A stretch of 64,000 bases of DNA from Sipunculus nudus (lineage: Eukaryota; Annelida; Sipuncula; Golfingiida; Sipunculidae), in NCBI GenBank assembly GCA_026874595.1, contig CM049310.1, positions 51,598,558 to 51,662,557 on the forward strand. The letters run 5' to 3'. The stretch's first letter is position 1. Every line of letters starts with the position of its first letter. The notes beneath the pieces are model-generated. The model was given only the letters and a program-made list of their open reading frames with translations, made no database searches and was not told the origin of the DNA. This document shows, piece after piece, positions 25,990 through 34,688 of the stretch. The translations under genes and the position numbers were made by a program.

Positions 25990-27399
25990 TATTGGTGCAC
26001 ACATATGCTATTGCTTTTTGGTCGTTGCACTTTTTTCACAAATGGATTTTTACAACTAAATAAAAGATGTGTTTCTTAAAAAACGTGTTTTTATTTCAAC
26101 TGGAAGGATTAATCATATTTTCAGGACACGCGTATAAATATCATTATTCAGCTGTGATCCTTGCAGTTACCCACTTTCTATGAGATACATTTTCATATCA
26201 TCTATCTAAGATGTTTCCTTTAAATAATGATATATGACGTGATTAATTTATCCTAAACGTATGATATGACATCCTAGACTGTTTATTAAAATAAGCCTGC
26301 ATTGAAGGTTTTATAAAGAACCCTATACATGGGGTTACGCCCAGAACCTTTTAAGGTTCCCCACTCAGTCCATCGTGAAGAACCTTGGAGAGTTCCTCTT
26401 AGAACCTTCGAGAGGTTCTAGGTGGAACCGTTTAGGTTCCAGAAAAAAAAACCTTCGGGAGGTTCTAAAATTGAACCCTGCCTTTAAGGTTCCCTCTCAG
26501 TCCACTCTGAAGAACCCTTTTGGGTTCTACATAGAATCCTTTTTTTTTATTTAGAGTGTAAGGTGTTAAGTAAAATTCTAGTTTCACGATTTCGAAGAGT
26601 TTTGCAAAAAATGGTCCACTCAGATCAGAATGCTTTTGTTCTAGAACGCTTTATCGTGAATTCAGTTCACGTAATCAGTGATATGATGGGATATTGTGAT
26701 ACAGAACAGGAAGAAGAAGAAGCAACCAGGAAGAACAGGGAGAAGAAGCAATCCCCTTTCGAGCGGACTTAAAAGCAGCTTTTGACTCATGAGATCAGGT
26801 CTTCATTATAAGTGTTCTAAAAAAAAACTAGGCTTTGACCTAATGTTCATTAACTGGAAAAAAAATTTGCATAACAACATGAAAAAGCTGTGTTATTAAA
26901 AACGGTTTAACAACACCATACTTTTTGTTGTCTAGGGGTACTAAACAAGGGGATCCAGTTTCCCCATATTTGTTTATATTAGTTTTGTAAGTCTTAACAT
27001 ACCAAGTGGTATAAATAAAAATATCCAAGGATTCCATGTTGGCGCATATGAACTAAAAATGACATTTTTTTTGCAGATGACATAACTTTTTTCACCAGGA
27101 ATTGAGCTTTATTGGAACATTTAATTAGCACTATAAATGGGTTTTCACAATTTTCTTCCCTGCATGTCAGCCTGGGTAGGTGCAAATAAACACAGTATTT
27201 ACTACAACAAGTTTAATTTAATTGGTCAACCTGACAATATATGGTGTATAATATATGTTATATATACTTTTGAAATTTATAATTTACATATATAATTATA
27301 TATATTAACAATTATACGAAATAACCTTATATATAACAATATGAGAACATTGACTCACCGGTTCATCGTTGCTGGCTTCATCATTAGCAGACCAGTCAT
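9107..27399 (-). CDS. Gene B, complete: large secreted protein with beta-rich region, 21-residue helical repeats and furin-type sites
   Basis: Nine exons join in phase to 4308 nt, encoding 1435 residues from the first ATG (or 1429 from the conserved MKP Met). In order: basic leader and signal peptide (hydrophobic core LILLVIGL, residues about 17-32); N-terminal part with four Cys (72, 82, 93, 132); about 880 residues of alternating hydrophobic and polar strands with many N-x-S/T sites; helical region 1017-1130 with 21-residue repeats; RRRR at 1141-1144 and RAKR at 1163-1166 (furin-type); a short Cys pair; 21-residue helical repeats (about 1207-1279); a beta-rich exon ending SFLRRSPTTFGF; and an acidic C-terminus. 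I know no family name. Role as an extracellular structural or matrix protein is inference from secretion, repeats and glycosylation sites. Copy D conserves the last six exons, which supports the model. Confidence 0.75.
9202..9842 (-). other. Gene B intron 8 (GC-AG)
   Basis: AT-rich. No other coding sequence recognised; the 88-codon minus frame at 9507-9241 has no counterpart in copy D. Confidence 0.6.
9843..9985 (-). CDS. Gene B exon 8, followed by a GC donor
   Basis: 143 nt, phase 2 in, 1 out. Encodes SLSAMASSLVHEVKKALGL, then AKRSVDDYTPLLEALNGMD and ILEVRR. The acceptor is AACAACAG. The donor is GCAAGT, not GT: AGAAGAG|GCAAGT. D has the same exon length and AGAAAAG|GCATGT. Confidence 0.8.
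9986..10594 (-). other. Gene B intron 7, with a MITE-like fragment
   Basis: From 10171 the plus strand reads CAGTGGAACTCCGCCTTGCGACCAC, preceded by TA, then a series of ACGACCAC repeats to about 10290. This resembles the end of a TA-flanked DNA-transposon MITE; its other end was not found. A related ACGACCAC stretch is in intron 6. Confidence 0.5.
10595..10828 (-). CDS. Gene B exon 7: beta-rich exon
   Basis: 234 nt, phase 2 in and out. Encodes KLANRFGTMIAQK, then LIDIRQINFDVKLG and SGHFDASITVSFLRRSP. D has the same length and very similar sequence (60568-60801). The frame reads into TAA right after the donor, but the TAA is part of GTAAGC; in D it is GTAAGG. Splicing to exon 8 keeps the frame. 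Confidence 0.8.
10829..11593 (-). other. Gene B intron 6
   Basis: At 11027-11110 a stretch with CAGTAAAGCCTGGCCTGACAAC followed by GTGACCAC and ACGACCAC units resembles the MITE-like fragment of intron 7, suggesting a related insertion. Nothing else recognised. Confidence 0.45.
11594..11811 (-). CDS. Gene B exon 6: 21-residue helical repeats
   Basis: 218 nt, phase 0 in, 2 out, acceptor CTTCTCCAG, donor GTTGGT. Three units with the core VDKSKV.L..AN..L..AQ, spaced 21 residues. Same length as the D exon at 61514-61731. The period equals that of the helical tail of exon 3, which suggests the two regions pack in one coiled coil. Confidence 0.8.
11812..12249 (-). other. Gene B intron 5
   Basis: No feature recognised beyond the splice sites. 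Confidence 0.5.
12250..12308 (-). CDS. Gene B exon 5: small exon with two Cys
   Basis: 59 nt, phase 1 in, 0 out. Found by conservation with D (62429-62487): both encode WVARQ flanked by one Cys on each side (EVSCKARWVARQSCLG in B, EIKCAPIWVARQLCLAG in D). The exon is required: joining exon 4 directly to exon 6 would hit a stop at once. Confidence 0.75.
12309..15156 (-). other. Gene B intron 4
   Basis: 2.8 kb, AT-rich with a pyrimidine tract of mostly C at 13828-13860. Several open frames of 60-107 codons occur on both strands, none with splice context or similarity to copy D. Confidence 0.5.
15157..15288 (-). CDS. Gene B exon 4: short segment bracketed by furin-type sites
   Basis: 132 nt, phase 1 in and out, acceptor CTCTGCAG and donor GTAAGT. 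With exon 3 it makes CRRRRD; then come NAFMD, QQFF and RAKR followed by GW. The D copy (63578-63673) has RRDANAFMD, QQFF and RVRR followed by GW, so the two basic sites and the 22-residue spacing between them are conserved. B carries 12 extra residues after GW (including RR and VEKGREFARERA) compared with D. Confidence 0.8.
15289..16599 (-). other. Gene B intron 3, with an internal tandem duplication
   Basis: Segments at about 15515-15680 and 15995-16165 match each other (TTTTCG.TCT.ATAATATTATTTAA, ACAAAAGCTT, AGAGAAGATGA, TTGGT). (TA)n lies at 15743-15788, and the 141-codon frame across it is an artefact of that repeat. Confidence 0.5.
16600..19905 (-). CDS. Gene B exon 3: beta-rich region and first helical repeats
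   Basis: A single 3306-nt exon covering residues 41 to 1143. Acceptor CTTTCAG at 19906, donor GTAAGT at 16599, both phase 1. Four Cys lie near the N-terminus, then a PDPCDLVC motif and many repeated strand patterns such as PNGV...IPQGLFLKG and GLGPRLYVDLRWNP. Potential N-glycosylation sites include NGT, NTT, NAT, NIS and NLT motifs. The end is helical (residues 1017-1130) with three 21-residue units of the form AQNKVNSARAKFDQALNSL, which is three heptads each. The last residues, GSCPSAC followed by Arg codons, lead into exon 4. Antisense frames over this exon are shadows. Confidence 0.85.
19906..20814 (-). other. Gene B intron 2
   Basis: AT-rich. No repeat or exon recognised. Confidence 0.5.
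20815..20894 (-). CDS. Gene B exon 2 (signal peptide)
   Basis: Acceptor TTATTGAAG ends at 20895. The exon reads (R)FPMRAQVLILLVIGLTRAQ, then NIATVKE, and stops one base into a codon at a GTGAGT donor (20814). LILLVIGL is the hydrophobic core and TRA-Q a plausible signal-peptidase site. An in-frame TGA lies just upstream of the acceptor, so either exon 1 is used or translation starts at the ATG at 20887. Confidence 0.7.
21430..22020. mobile_element. MITE-like element with inverted ends
   Basis: The left end reads GCCTGCTTCCCACCGTCGATTTATTT and the right end, reverse-complemented, GCCTGCCGCCCACTGGCGATTTTATTT: an imperfect inverted repeat. The interior is rich in GTCGCA and GCGAC words, reading outward from both ends. 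No clear target duplication was found and no transposase is present. Confidence 0.5.
22023..22170 (+). mobile_element. hAT-like element end (partial)
   Basis: The stretch from TTGATAAGGGATTTGATAC through ACAAGGGAAGCGTAT and GCGATACGGTGATTCGCAT matches the reverse complement of the right end of the element at 34689-35814. Only this end is visible here. Confidence 0.4.
22683..22873. mobile_element. Short MITE with GCGGATCCAGG terminal inverted repeats
   Basis: GCGGATCCAGG at 22683-22693 and its exact reverse complement at 22863-22873 enclose a GC-rich interior with runs of G and C (GGGGGTCC, GGACCCCCTCCCCC). Non-coding; the 112-codon frame over it is not a gene. Confidence 0.6.
23180..23348 (+). 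mobile_element. AAGAACC-type short element, copy 1
   Basis: The element starts TACACTCTAAGAAAAAAGGG and contains palindromic words GGTTCTTTTAAGAACC, GGTTCTAGGTAGAACC and GGTTCCAGGTGGAACC. The 9-base TGTTGACTG is repeated at 23171-23179 and 23349-23357, directly at both borders. A second element with the same ACACTCTAA terminus lies at 26314-26559 in reverse. Confidence 0.55.
24040..24900. repeat. Tandem duplication, period about 430 bp
   Basis: Two diverged units, starting near 24055 and 24470, share GGTCACGCTT.ATTACACATT, CCATCCA...TCTCTCTTTG, ACCAGATA.ATCTGCC and CATGGAATTGTGTAT-like blocks in the same order. No coding sequence recognised. Confidence 0.5.
25204..25434 (+). CDS. Candidate exon on the plus strand inside intron 1 of gene B
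   Basis: After a strong acceptor (CTCTTTTTTTCCAG) the frame is open for 76 codons to a TAG. It begins TESTYRTAPYPVRITQS and includes FDRRDVLEFIVDHTGHQLY. It is more GC-rich and less repetitive than the surrounding DNA and its residue mix looks protein-like. No partner exon, promoter or poly(A) signal was tied to it, and I do not recognise the sequence. It could be a terminal exon of a nested gene or a transposon remnant. Confidence 0.25.
   Translation, partial: TESTYRTAPYPVRITQSTDMFTRNSDYFDRRDVLEFIVDHTGHQLYLKERFSWKICIHRHICQRYSYMFETHTKAY
25946..25992. repeat. (TA)n microsatellite
   Basis: Near-pure TA dinucleotides. The plus-strand open frame across it is meaningless. Confidence 0.9.
26314..26559 (-). 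mobile_element. AAGAACC-type short element, copy 2 (inverted)
   Basis: On the minus strand it starts ACACTCTAAATAAAAAAAAAGG, like copy 1, and contains repeated GGTTCT and GAACC words plus two ACTCAGTCCA-like blocks. It is bordered by AAGGTTTTA at 26305-26313 and AAGGTGTTA at 26560-26568, a 9-base near-duplication with one mismatch. The right-hand border is also the first part of a LINE reading frame, so it appears to have landed in or beside that LINE. Confidence 0.5.
26560..27200 (+). mobile_element. LINE reverse transcriptase fragment (decayed)
   Basis: The frame KVLSKILVSRFRRVL, then DQNAFVLER, KAAFDS, FGFDLMFINW-like, TKQGDPVSPYLF and FADDITF follow one another with stops and frame changes between them. 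These are the core blocks of a non-LTR reverse transcriptase, including the QGDPxSPxLF and ADD motifs. It is non-functional. The clade was not determined. Confidence 0.65.
27359..27399 (-). CDS. Gene B exon 1 (leader)
   Basis: Codons MTGLLMMKPATMN plus two bases, then donor GTGAGT at 27358-27353. Copies A and C keep this exon with the same phase. The longest start is at 27399; the third Met (27381, MKP) is the only one positionally shared with copy A. Splicing to 20894 keeps the frame open (CG|T = Arg, then FP and the Met of the signal-peptide exon). It could instead be partly untranslated, with translation starting at 20887. Confidence 0.55.
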
Positions 27400-28230
27400 G
27401 CATTTGTATATGAGACCAGACTGTGCTGTGGTTAGCCACTTGACGGGGGCTTTATATACTCTTCTTAACACGGGATCGCTATAAATATTTTGATGACTCC
27501 ACTATTACTAAAAGAAACGATGTACCCACATGAAGATATAATCGAACGATGCCGGCAAATGTTGTCAACTTTGTTGATAACATCTATCAGGTCTTAGGAG
27601 TTAAGAAGAATGACCTTACAATTTTCAAAAGTCGAAGTTTATTTAAGATAGAACGATAACATATATGCGGAGTCTGTTGTTTCATTTATGAAGAAAACCC
27701 GATACCTGTTGAATACGTATGCAGGTACCATATAGTCGTAAGTACATATAGCCGTGCAAACAATCGTAATACTGACGTCAGCGCCGCACCTGTTTAACTG
27801 ATGTAGTTGCATGTTAAGCCTGGGTTTAATAGGTATAATCCCTGGTAAACATAACTACATTTATAAGCAATCCAAATGTCGATGAAAATACTTCACATTT
27901 TGGTTCCAGGGGTGCCTTCTTATCAGGAGCTTTCATCAGCTTACTGTAAACCTGCGGGCCTGTGTTACAAAGCTACACAGCTTTTGTGTCTCAGTCGGTG
28001 CAAAAGGGGAACTCATAACAGACAAACATAGAGAAAGAAATACCTTTGAGCTCTGTTACAACGTCGCTGTTGCGATATAGGTTTATTATTTCATTTGAAG
28101 TGTTAATGAAAAAATAATATTAGAATTTAAAAAAAAGATTAATAACTAAATTGAATTTATTAATATTTATCTCTTATTATTAGGTAATATATAGAAACAT
28201 GTCTACTATTTTGAATGTGTTACCAACAAG
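27360..28230 (-). repeat. Left arm of an inverted duplication (upstream region of B)
   Basis: Reverse-complemented it matches 32990-33830 in order: ATAATAAGAGA.AAATATTAATAA, GCAACAGCGAC-like, TTTCTTTCTCTA, CCCTGGTAAACAT, CATCTTAAATAAACT, CAACAT.TGCCG, GTGGGTAC, and the promoter with exon 1. Confidence 0.65.
27451..27484 (-). promoter_or_regulatory. Promoter of gene B: TATA box and TATAGCG block
   Basis: TATATAAA at 27458-27451, 52 bases before the ATG, and TATAGCG at 27484-27478 on the minus strand. The intervening GATCCCGTGTTAAGAAGAG matches copy C (GTCCCGTGTTTAGATAGAG). Confidence 0.7.
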
Positions 28231-28589
28231 TCACGTTTTTTTAACAGGTTTAAATATTTCAATGTAAAAATTAAAGATAAAAATAACTATGGTACAGATT
28301 AAATTGTCATCGTCTTAGGTAATATAAATAAACATGATATGAATAAATATTTAGTGACGCATATATACAATTCTAAAAGCTGTATAGTTAAGTGCCCTTC
28401 TACCTTATTTTGGGTCATCATTTCTGATTTCCTAATTTCAATTTTTGTTTGTTTTAAACGACCAAGTAGGTCATTCAACAGCTCCCATTTAAAACCCCCT
28501 TGCGGTGTCGTATAACAGATGTTATTATTATTTTTTTTAAAGCTTTATTTTCCCGATAATAAACCTTTCGTGAAAATCTTGATACTTAA

Positions 28590-29060
28590 ATTATCGTAAA
28601 AAAGAACACTTAAAAAGGCGCATAAGCCCGTCGTGACCTCTGACCTAATGAATTATGCGTTAATTTTGCTGAGAATGTAATTCAGGTGAGAAACTATTGG
28701 TTAATATTTATAATGAGTTTCATGAAAATCATTCAGATTTTGAGTAAGCCATCACGGCGCCACCCAAGTCTGGTGACCTCTGACCTCATTAAACATGCAC
28801 GAGGTTTTGCTAGAAATCGAACTTAGGCGAGATTTAATATTGATTAATATTTCTGTTGAGTTTAATCAAAATCCATCATATTCCTGGTAATTAAGTTATC
28901 GCAGCGACACCGCAAAGTAGCCAAGTGACCTCTGACCTTATTAAATATGCATGGATTTTGCCAATAATCCAACTTGTGCGAGATATATTCGTTACTAGTC
29001 ATGTTAAGGTTTGTGAAAATCAATCGAAATCCCGTTCAGTTATCGCGGCGACACTAAAAG
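28590..29060. repeat. Tandem repeat, unit about 150 bp, three units
   Basis: Each unit contains GTGACCTCTGACCT.AT.AA..ATGC, TTTTGC, a glutamine/leucine-free AT-rich middle and ATCGCGGCGAC or ATCACGGCGCCAC. It lies in the spacer between the two inverted arms. Confidence 0.6.
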
Positions 29061-30699
29061 TTGACGGCGTATAATAAAAATACACCCACAGTAACCCCAC
29101 GGATTTACTTTGTCCTATCTACAGGTTTTATTCCTTTGCCTGTGTTCAGAAAACATGAATTCCGCATACTTAACAATTAACAATAAATCATTCTTTTCAT
29201 TCATTCTTATACAAAGACCTCCATGAACATGCAGACAGGTAAACCAATTCTTTTAAAATGTATTCTCACTGAATATGTTCATTTGAGTTTAATTACTTTA
29301 GCGACAGCCTTGAACACATTTATACGTTCTTGGGTGGCGCTTAACCATTTTTTAAACGCGAAGGTAAAGCCTATTATTGATGGGGCTTTTTCTGTTACCT
29401 TCCAAGGTTTAAGGTACACACTGGAGAATCTTTCCAGTATTTAAAATATGTTAATGGTCTCGATTTATTATATCTCCGTCTGGAGATATTTTAAAAAATT
29501 TTTTAAAAAAATAAAGCTGGGAATGGATTTTGATGAAATTGTAGTTTGGGATAACGCCTATTGAACAATCTTTTCAATTTTTTAGTTAGTACGGAACTTC
29601 GTCACGTTTTGAAGGATTCTTTACCAATGTATAACAAGGAAATTATCACAGCCGAGGGCCAGAACCTTTCATTTGTACTAAGGGCCACCTTTGCTCTTGT
29701 GAGCAGAGCTCACTTGTGATCAGATAACGGGGAGTGAAAAAAAGTGCCTGACCTTTTCACCAAATGTCATTATGATTCTGTTGGAGGTATCTCTGACTAC
29801 ATTCTAGTATTAAAATATGCTTCAACAAATAACCGACTGATACTGAAACAGCTTATCAATACCAACAAGTAATTATACGTCTGCAGCACAACTGATTTTC
29901 TATTAATGTTTCATGCACTACTTGATGTTTCAATGACGCCAATCACAAAAAGAATATATATACTGGGCATGTAAACTGCAGAGTCAGTTGGTTTGTACAA
30001 TTGTGCAATTCAGTTCACCATGTGAAAAAGTAACGCTATTGAATGTAACTATATGTCTCATTATTTATGTTAAGGTTGATACCAGCACTCGATTTTATGT
30101 ATTAAAATTAGTCATTTGCATTTTTATGTCTATACCTTTTGTATCTTTCTATCCATGTATGTTTAACATACCTTTTGATCTGGGTACAAAAAAAGTTTTT
30201 TCCAGAGCTTAAATGTCAAGTATCAGCAAGCTGATTGGAACAAAGGTTTTGAATGAAGAATAGGATAATTTGAACAGTAAAATATATTGAGTGAAATGTA
30301 ATTCAATTACTTCTTCATAAAACCTTTAATTAAAAACATCTATTGTTAAACTGGTTTTGAAACTTAACTTGTCAAAAAGCAACACACATTTTTTACCTTC
30401 ACCGAGACAGAAAAATATGGTGCGAGAGAGTAAATATGTGTTTGAATATTATCAGTCGAGACACAATCAGTGACATTTTCTAAGACTGTCAAGAAAAAAA
30501 AACACAAGTCCTAAAAGGCCTAATGCGAACTTATGATATGGGATATACATCAGTTATAATGCTTCCGTGCTTGACCATTACTTCTCAAGAACACGTGCCA
30601 CATGTATATGTACAAATGCAGGTACTAAACATTTTGAACATTTTGAGTATAAGCACCAATTTTTCAAACGTCACTTCTGAAAAACTGGCATGGATGTAA
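29061..30699. other. Spacer, no gene seen
   Basis: AT-rich; open frames at 29223 and 29988 have no supporting splice or promoter features. A CAGAGTCAGTTGG-containing stretch near 29980 has a TATATATA upstream but no related exon was found. Confidence 0.35.
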
Positions 30700-31280
30700 A
30701 CAACACAAAATTATCGTAGGGGGAACCACCAGTCTTGTGTAAGAGAAAGCCATTCGAAGATGTATGGACATGCAAAATTTAGGCGGATATTTCAAATCAC
30801 TCTTGGGCTATGTGCACAGAACAATTGTAGGTAGCGCCACAGGTCTTGTATAGAACAAAACTATCCGAGATGTATGGGCATGCATAGTTTAGGCTGATAT
30901 GTCAAATCACTTCTGGGAAATAAGCAAAAAATTATTGCAGGTGGCGCCACCAGTCTTACATACGACGTAGCTATCCCAGATGAATACATATGCCTAATTT
31001 CAGGCTGATCAAATCCTTCCTGAGAAATAAGCATCGATATACACTGTCCAACATTTATTGTACATGGTGCCACCAGTCTTGTATACGACGAAGCTGTCCG
31101 ATATGTATAGCTATGCACAATTAGGCTGATATATTAAATCCCTCATGAGAATAAGCAGGTAAATATACTTTAAAAAATCATTGTAGGTGGAGACACCATT
31201 CTTGTGAACGAGAAACCCATCAAAGATGCATGGACAGGCCAACATTTCAGGCAGATACATCTAATTTCTCTTGAGTCACG
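30700..31280. repeat. Tandem repeat, unit about 110-130 bp, five units
   Basis: Units share GGTGGCGCCACCAGTCTTGTATACGA..AAGC.ATCCGAGATGTATGG.CATGC, AATTTAGGCTGATAT, AAATC.CT..TGAGAAATAAGCA and ATT.TTG.A. They are diverged from one another. Confidence 0.65.
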
Positions 31281-32989
31281 TGCCCAGGGCTGACCAGGCT
31301 CAGCTGAGGCGGGCAGTTGCCCCAAGTTAAGCGAAGCTAATTGCTAGCTGCAGCTACTGCACTGAGTGCACTCTTGACTTTTACCTTGCTGCACTGAGTG
31401 AACTCTTGATTAATTATGAATTTTTAACAGGTGTGCATTTGATGGGACAATATCAATGCATTGTTACAATAGCAAACAGTACTGAGAGAGCAAAACTGTT
31501 CACATGTTTCATCGACAAAAACACATGCACCTGGAACTCACAAGTTTTACAAGAATTTATCTGATTGGTCAGATTCTCCATAATGCCTCCCATTGCCAGG
31601 CAGTTGGTCTAAAAATAGTTTACCTGCCAGACGGGCCATTTTCAGGCCAACTGATTGGTTCATTTGTCTTGAAATAGGATTCATAGTGACTCACTGAATC
31701 AAGGTCCCTGCCAACCAATCTTGAGACCTTGGTCCTAGAAATGCATAGGCAATGACAGATTTTATTGGGCAACCTAATAGCAATTGTAGATGTTAAGCTA
31801 AAAAGAAAAAATACATGGGGTCTGTAATCACGACCTAATCATCCATGAGGTTAAAATGAGAACCTTAATAAAAAAAAGTATTTATATCTACAAAGTCAAT
31901 GTGCATCATTTAATTCACAGCATTCACATTTATGAAATCTGGGAATATTAAATCGGGAAATTAAAATTCTTTTTTATGCAATATTGACTTCAATTTTATA
32001 TATTTGATGACCAATAAGAATGGGTTAAGCTCAAAAAAATTATATGCAGTTCATGACCCCCTGACTTTAACAGAAATGCCGAGTAATTTGAACTTTCTAC
32101 ATATATTAGACTTAAAGACATTAAAAATTCTAATTTTAGAGTTCAAAACAAAGAATACATTGGGATAACTGTTTCCAAAGTTTTTCAGCAGACCACAATT
32201 ATGTCCAATGGGCGTCTTTGAGACAAAATTTCTAGACAACTTTTAATATGAACATATTTCTACATATTTTAATTTAAAATTAAAATTGAAATATAATTCA
32301 TAGATGACGATTCAAGTGGATTAATTACACCAAGGATACGTCTCAAAATGCCCAAGATACGCTAGATATGCATTAGTATACAAACCTGGCTTTTAATATC
32401 GCGAAAACGGGCCGCTGAATAGGCCTATTATTTTGTTTTCTGTTTTTAAAATTCATAATTTTAAACTGTTCTAAACAATTTTGCCCGAGGATGCCAGAGT
32501 GGCACCAGTCTGATTATTAAAATATAGATCCTGGACTGCCATTCTTGTGCAAAAAATCATAATCCTACCCGATATCACAATAAAGGTTAGAACCGAGGTC
32601 TGTCTCACAGACTAAAGTTCTAAAACGTGATTTGGAGATATAAAGTTCTTGTGACGTAATGTTTTTGCTGAGGAAGCTTTAAATTCAGCCAAATTAACTA
32701 ATGGCGTGAGAGACCGCACATATTTTTGCAAATGTTTATGTACCTTTCAGAAATCAGACCTTAGGTAGTACGGCGCTCTAGCTTTTAGAACTGTATATAT
32801 GAGTCTATATATGTTTACTCAAATTTTGTTTATTTCTTTTATATTTATTAAACAGAATCCTCTAACATTGCTTAGATGATAGCAATTAAATCCCTACAAT
32901 GGTCCAGTTTTCTTCATGTATGAAAATGAGATTTTGAATGACAATTTGAGATTTGCAATGGAATATTTAAAACTGTTCTAAGACCGTGT
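31281..32989. other. Spacer, no gene seen
   Basis: A short direct duplication GCTGCACTGAGTG.ACTCTTGA is at 31358 and 31390. Otherwise no feature was recognised. Confidence 0.35.
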
Positions 32990-33702
32990 CCTATTTGAAA
33001 CACGTTCAAAATAGCTAACATGTAGGCCTATCTATATTTCATCTAATAATAAGAGAAAAATATTAATAATTTCATTAAAACTTAACTTTAATTGAAAATG
33101 TAAACCTATACTCGAACAGCGACATGGTATCAAAGCTCCGAGATATTCCTTTCTCTACATTTTGCTTGTTTTGGAACCAACTTTGCACTTATTTTGGAAT
33201 CAACTTTGCACGAATAGAACAAGGTGTTTAGGTCACGTGACACAGGCCCCTAGGTCTTCAACAAGCTGATGAAAGTTCCTGATATGATTAAGTGCCGAGA
33301 ACTGATATGAGAAGCTTTTCCATTGCCTTTTTGATTGATTAATGATGGATGTATGTTTACCAGGGATTCTATTAAACCCTGGCTTTACATGCAACACACT
33401 ACAAAGGTTAAACAAATGCGGCGGTGACATCAGCGTTACAAATGCATGACAATGCGGTACCTGCATACGGTATTCACAAGTATTGGTTAAATTCAGGCCT
33501 GTAACACCGCGCCCTGCAAAAATGTTGTTGTTTCATCTTAAATAAACTCTGACACTTTGATATTGAATGGTTATTCTCCATAACTTGAAAGACCTGGTAG
33601 TAATATCAGCATGGGTGGCAACATCTGCCGTCAGCGTTTGAGGACTTCTTTAAGTGGGTACGTCCTTTCATATACTAAGTAATACTGGGTTATCAATGTA
33701 GT

Positions 33703-33736
33703 TATAGCGGTCCCGTGTTTAGATAGAGTATATAAA
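33703..33736 (+). promoter_or_regulatory. Promoter of copy C: TATA box and TATAGCGG block
   Basis: TATAGCGG at 33703-33710 and TATATAAA at 33729-33736, 52 bases before the ATG, exactly the B spacing from TATA to ATG. Confidence 0.65.
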
Positions 33737-33787
33737 GCCACCGTAAAGCAGCTAACCAAAGCAGAGTCTGGTCCGGTATGCACCTGT

Positions 33788-33828
33788 ATGACTGATCTGC
33801 TAATGTTAAAGCCCACAGCAATGAACCG
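33788..33828 (+). CDS. Copy C, first exon
   Basis: 41 nt as in B: MTDLLMLKPTAMN plus CG, then donor GTAAGT. It differs from B at several codons but keeps length, phase and frame. No signal-peptide exon like that of B was found within the next 4 kb. Confidence 0.5.
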
Positions 33829-34688
33829 GTAAGTCATTTTTTAATGTAAGTTTATTTCTTTAATTAGTTAATTTATATATAATTTAGACATAATATTGAT
33901 TTACCGCGATGCAGTTTCTCGAAGAATAACAGAAGAATAAAGTGAAAAATGTGAAAACATACAGCATATTCACAGTATGTATATCTCCATATCGCTCTGG
34001 TTAAGAAAATTAGTTGTATTTTTTGGTGTAAAAAACTACTTTGGCAAGGCAGGAATGTTAGACGGAACATTGTTTATGAGAGATGAGCGTCTAACCAAAA
34101 CAATCCGCTTTTACAGCAAACTTGATAGAATTAAAACCTGTTCCCCAAGTAGTTTACGGATATGTATACGAATACTTATGGGCTTCAAAAAATGAACGTC
34201 TCCATGTAAGAGCATCTTAATTCTTGGAGGTAATGGAAAATTCAGTAAAAAAAAAAACAGCATACATAGCAGTTGTATCCCAGTGAAAATGTGCATAGAT
34301 TTTTAATGCTAATATCCTGTTTTTTTTATCCAAAATGCTTAGATCTTCACTAATCGCATAATCATAAAAAAGCGCGTAACTAAACATTGCTTTTGTTAAG
34401 TGAAATGTATAGATCTTGAAATACAATTAGAAAAGGATAAAATGCGTGTCCAACACGTCAACTTATTGTTAAAACAAATTACTTCGAAATATTAAAATAA
34501 ATCCAAGTTCTTATTACCGTCTGAAACTTTTAAAATATTCATTTTTTATAATATTAATAGAACACACTGGTCGTTAAAAACTCTATTTTGTCAAGAGACT
34601 TTTTCATGCGTTACATGTAACAACATTTTAGTAGATTTGTCAACAGCACGTGGGTTGTCGAATCTATACCAACACTGTACCTTACTTT
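33829..34688 (+). other. Between copy C exon 1 and the hAT-like element
   Basis: No homologue of exons 2-8 of gene B was recognised here. Confidence 0.4.

Larger units (their letters stand above)
20895..27358 (-). other. Gene B intron 1, a landing site for mobile elements
   Basis: 6.5 kb. The elements in it are listed separately: two MITEs, a hAT-like end, two AAGAACC elements, a tandem duplication, a candidate plus-strand exon and a LINE fragment. Confidence 0.5.
32990..33830 (+). repeat. Right arm of the inverted duplication (upstream region of C)
   Basis: Counterpart of 27360-28230 in opposite orientation. The arms end at the donor side of the first exons of B and C, so the two promoters point away from each other across a spacer of about 4.8 kb. 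Confidence 0.65.

Noticed and set aside
23177-26561. One 3.4-kb transposon with ACACTCTAA inverted ends
   Set aside because: Each end belongs to its own short element with its own 9-base flanking repeat, and the DNA between shows no transposase.
30700-31280. CRISPR-like array
   Set aside because: The units are long, diverged and without unique spacers; it is an ordinary tandem repeat in animal DNA.
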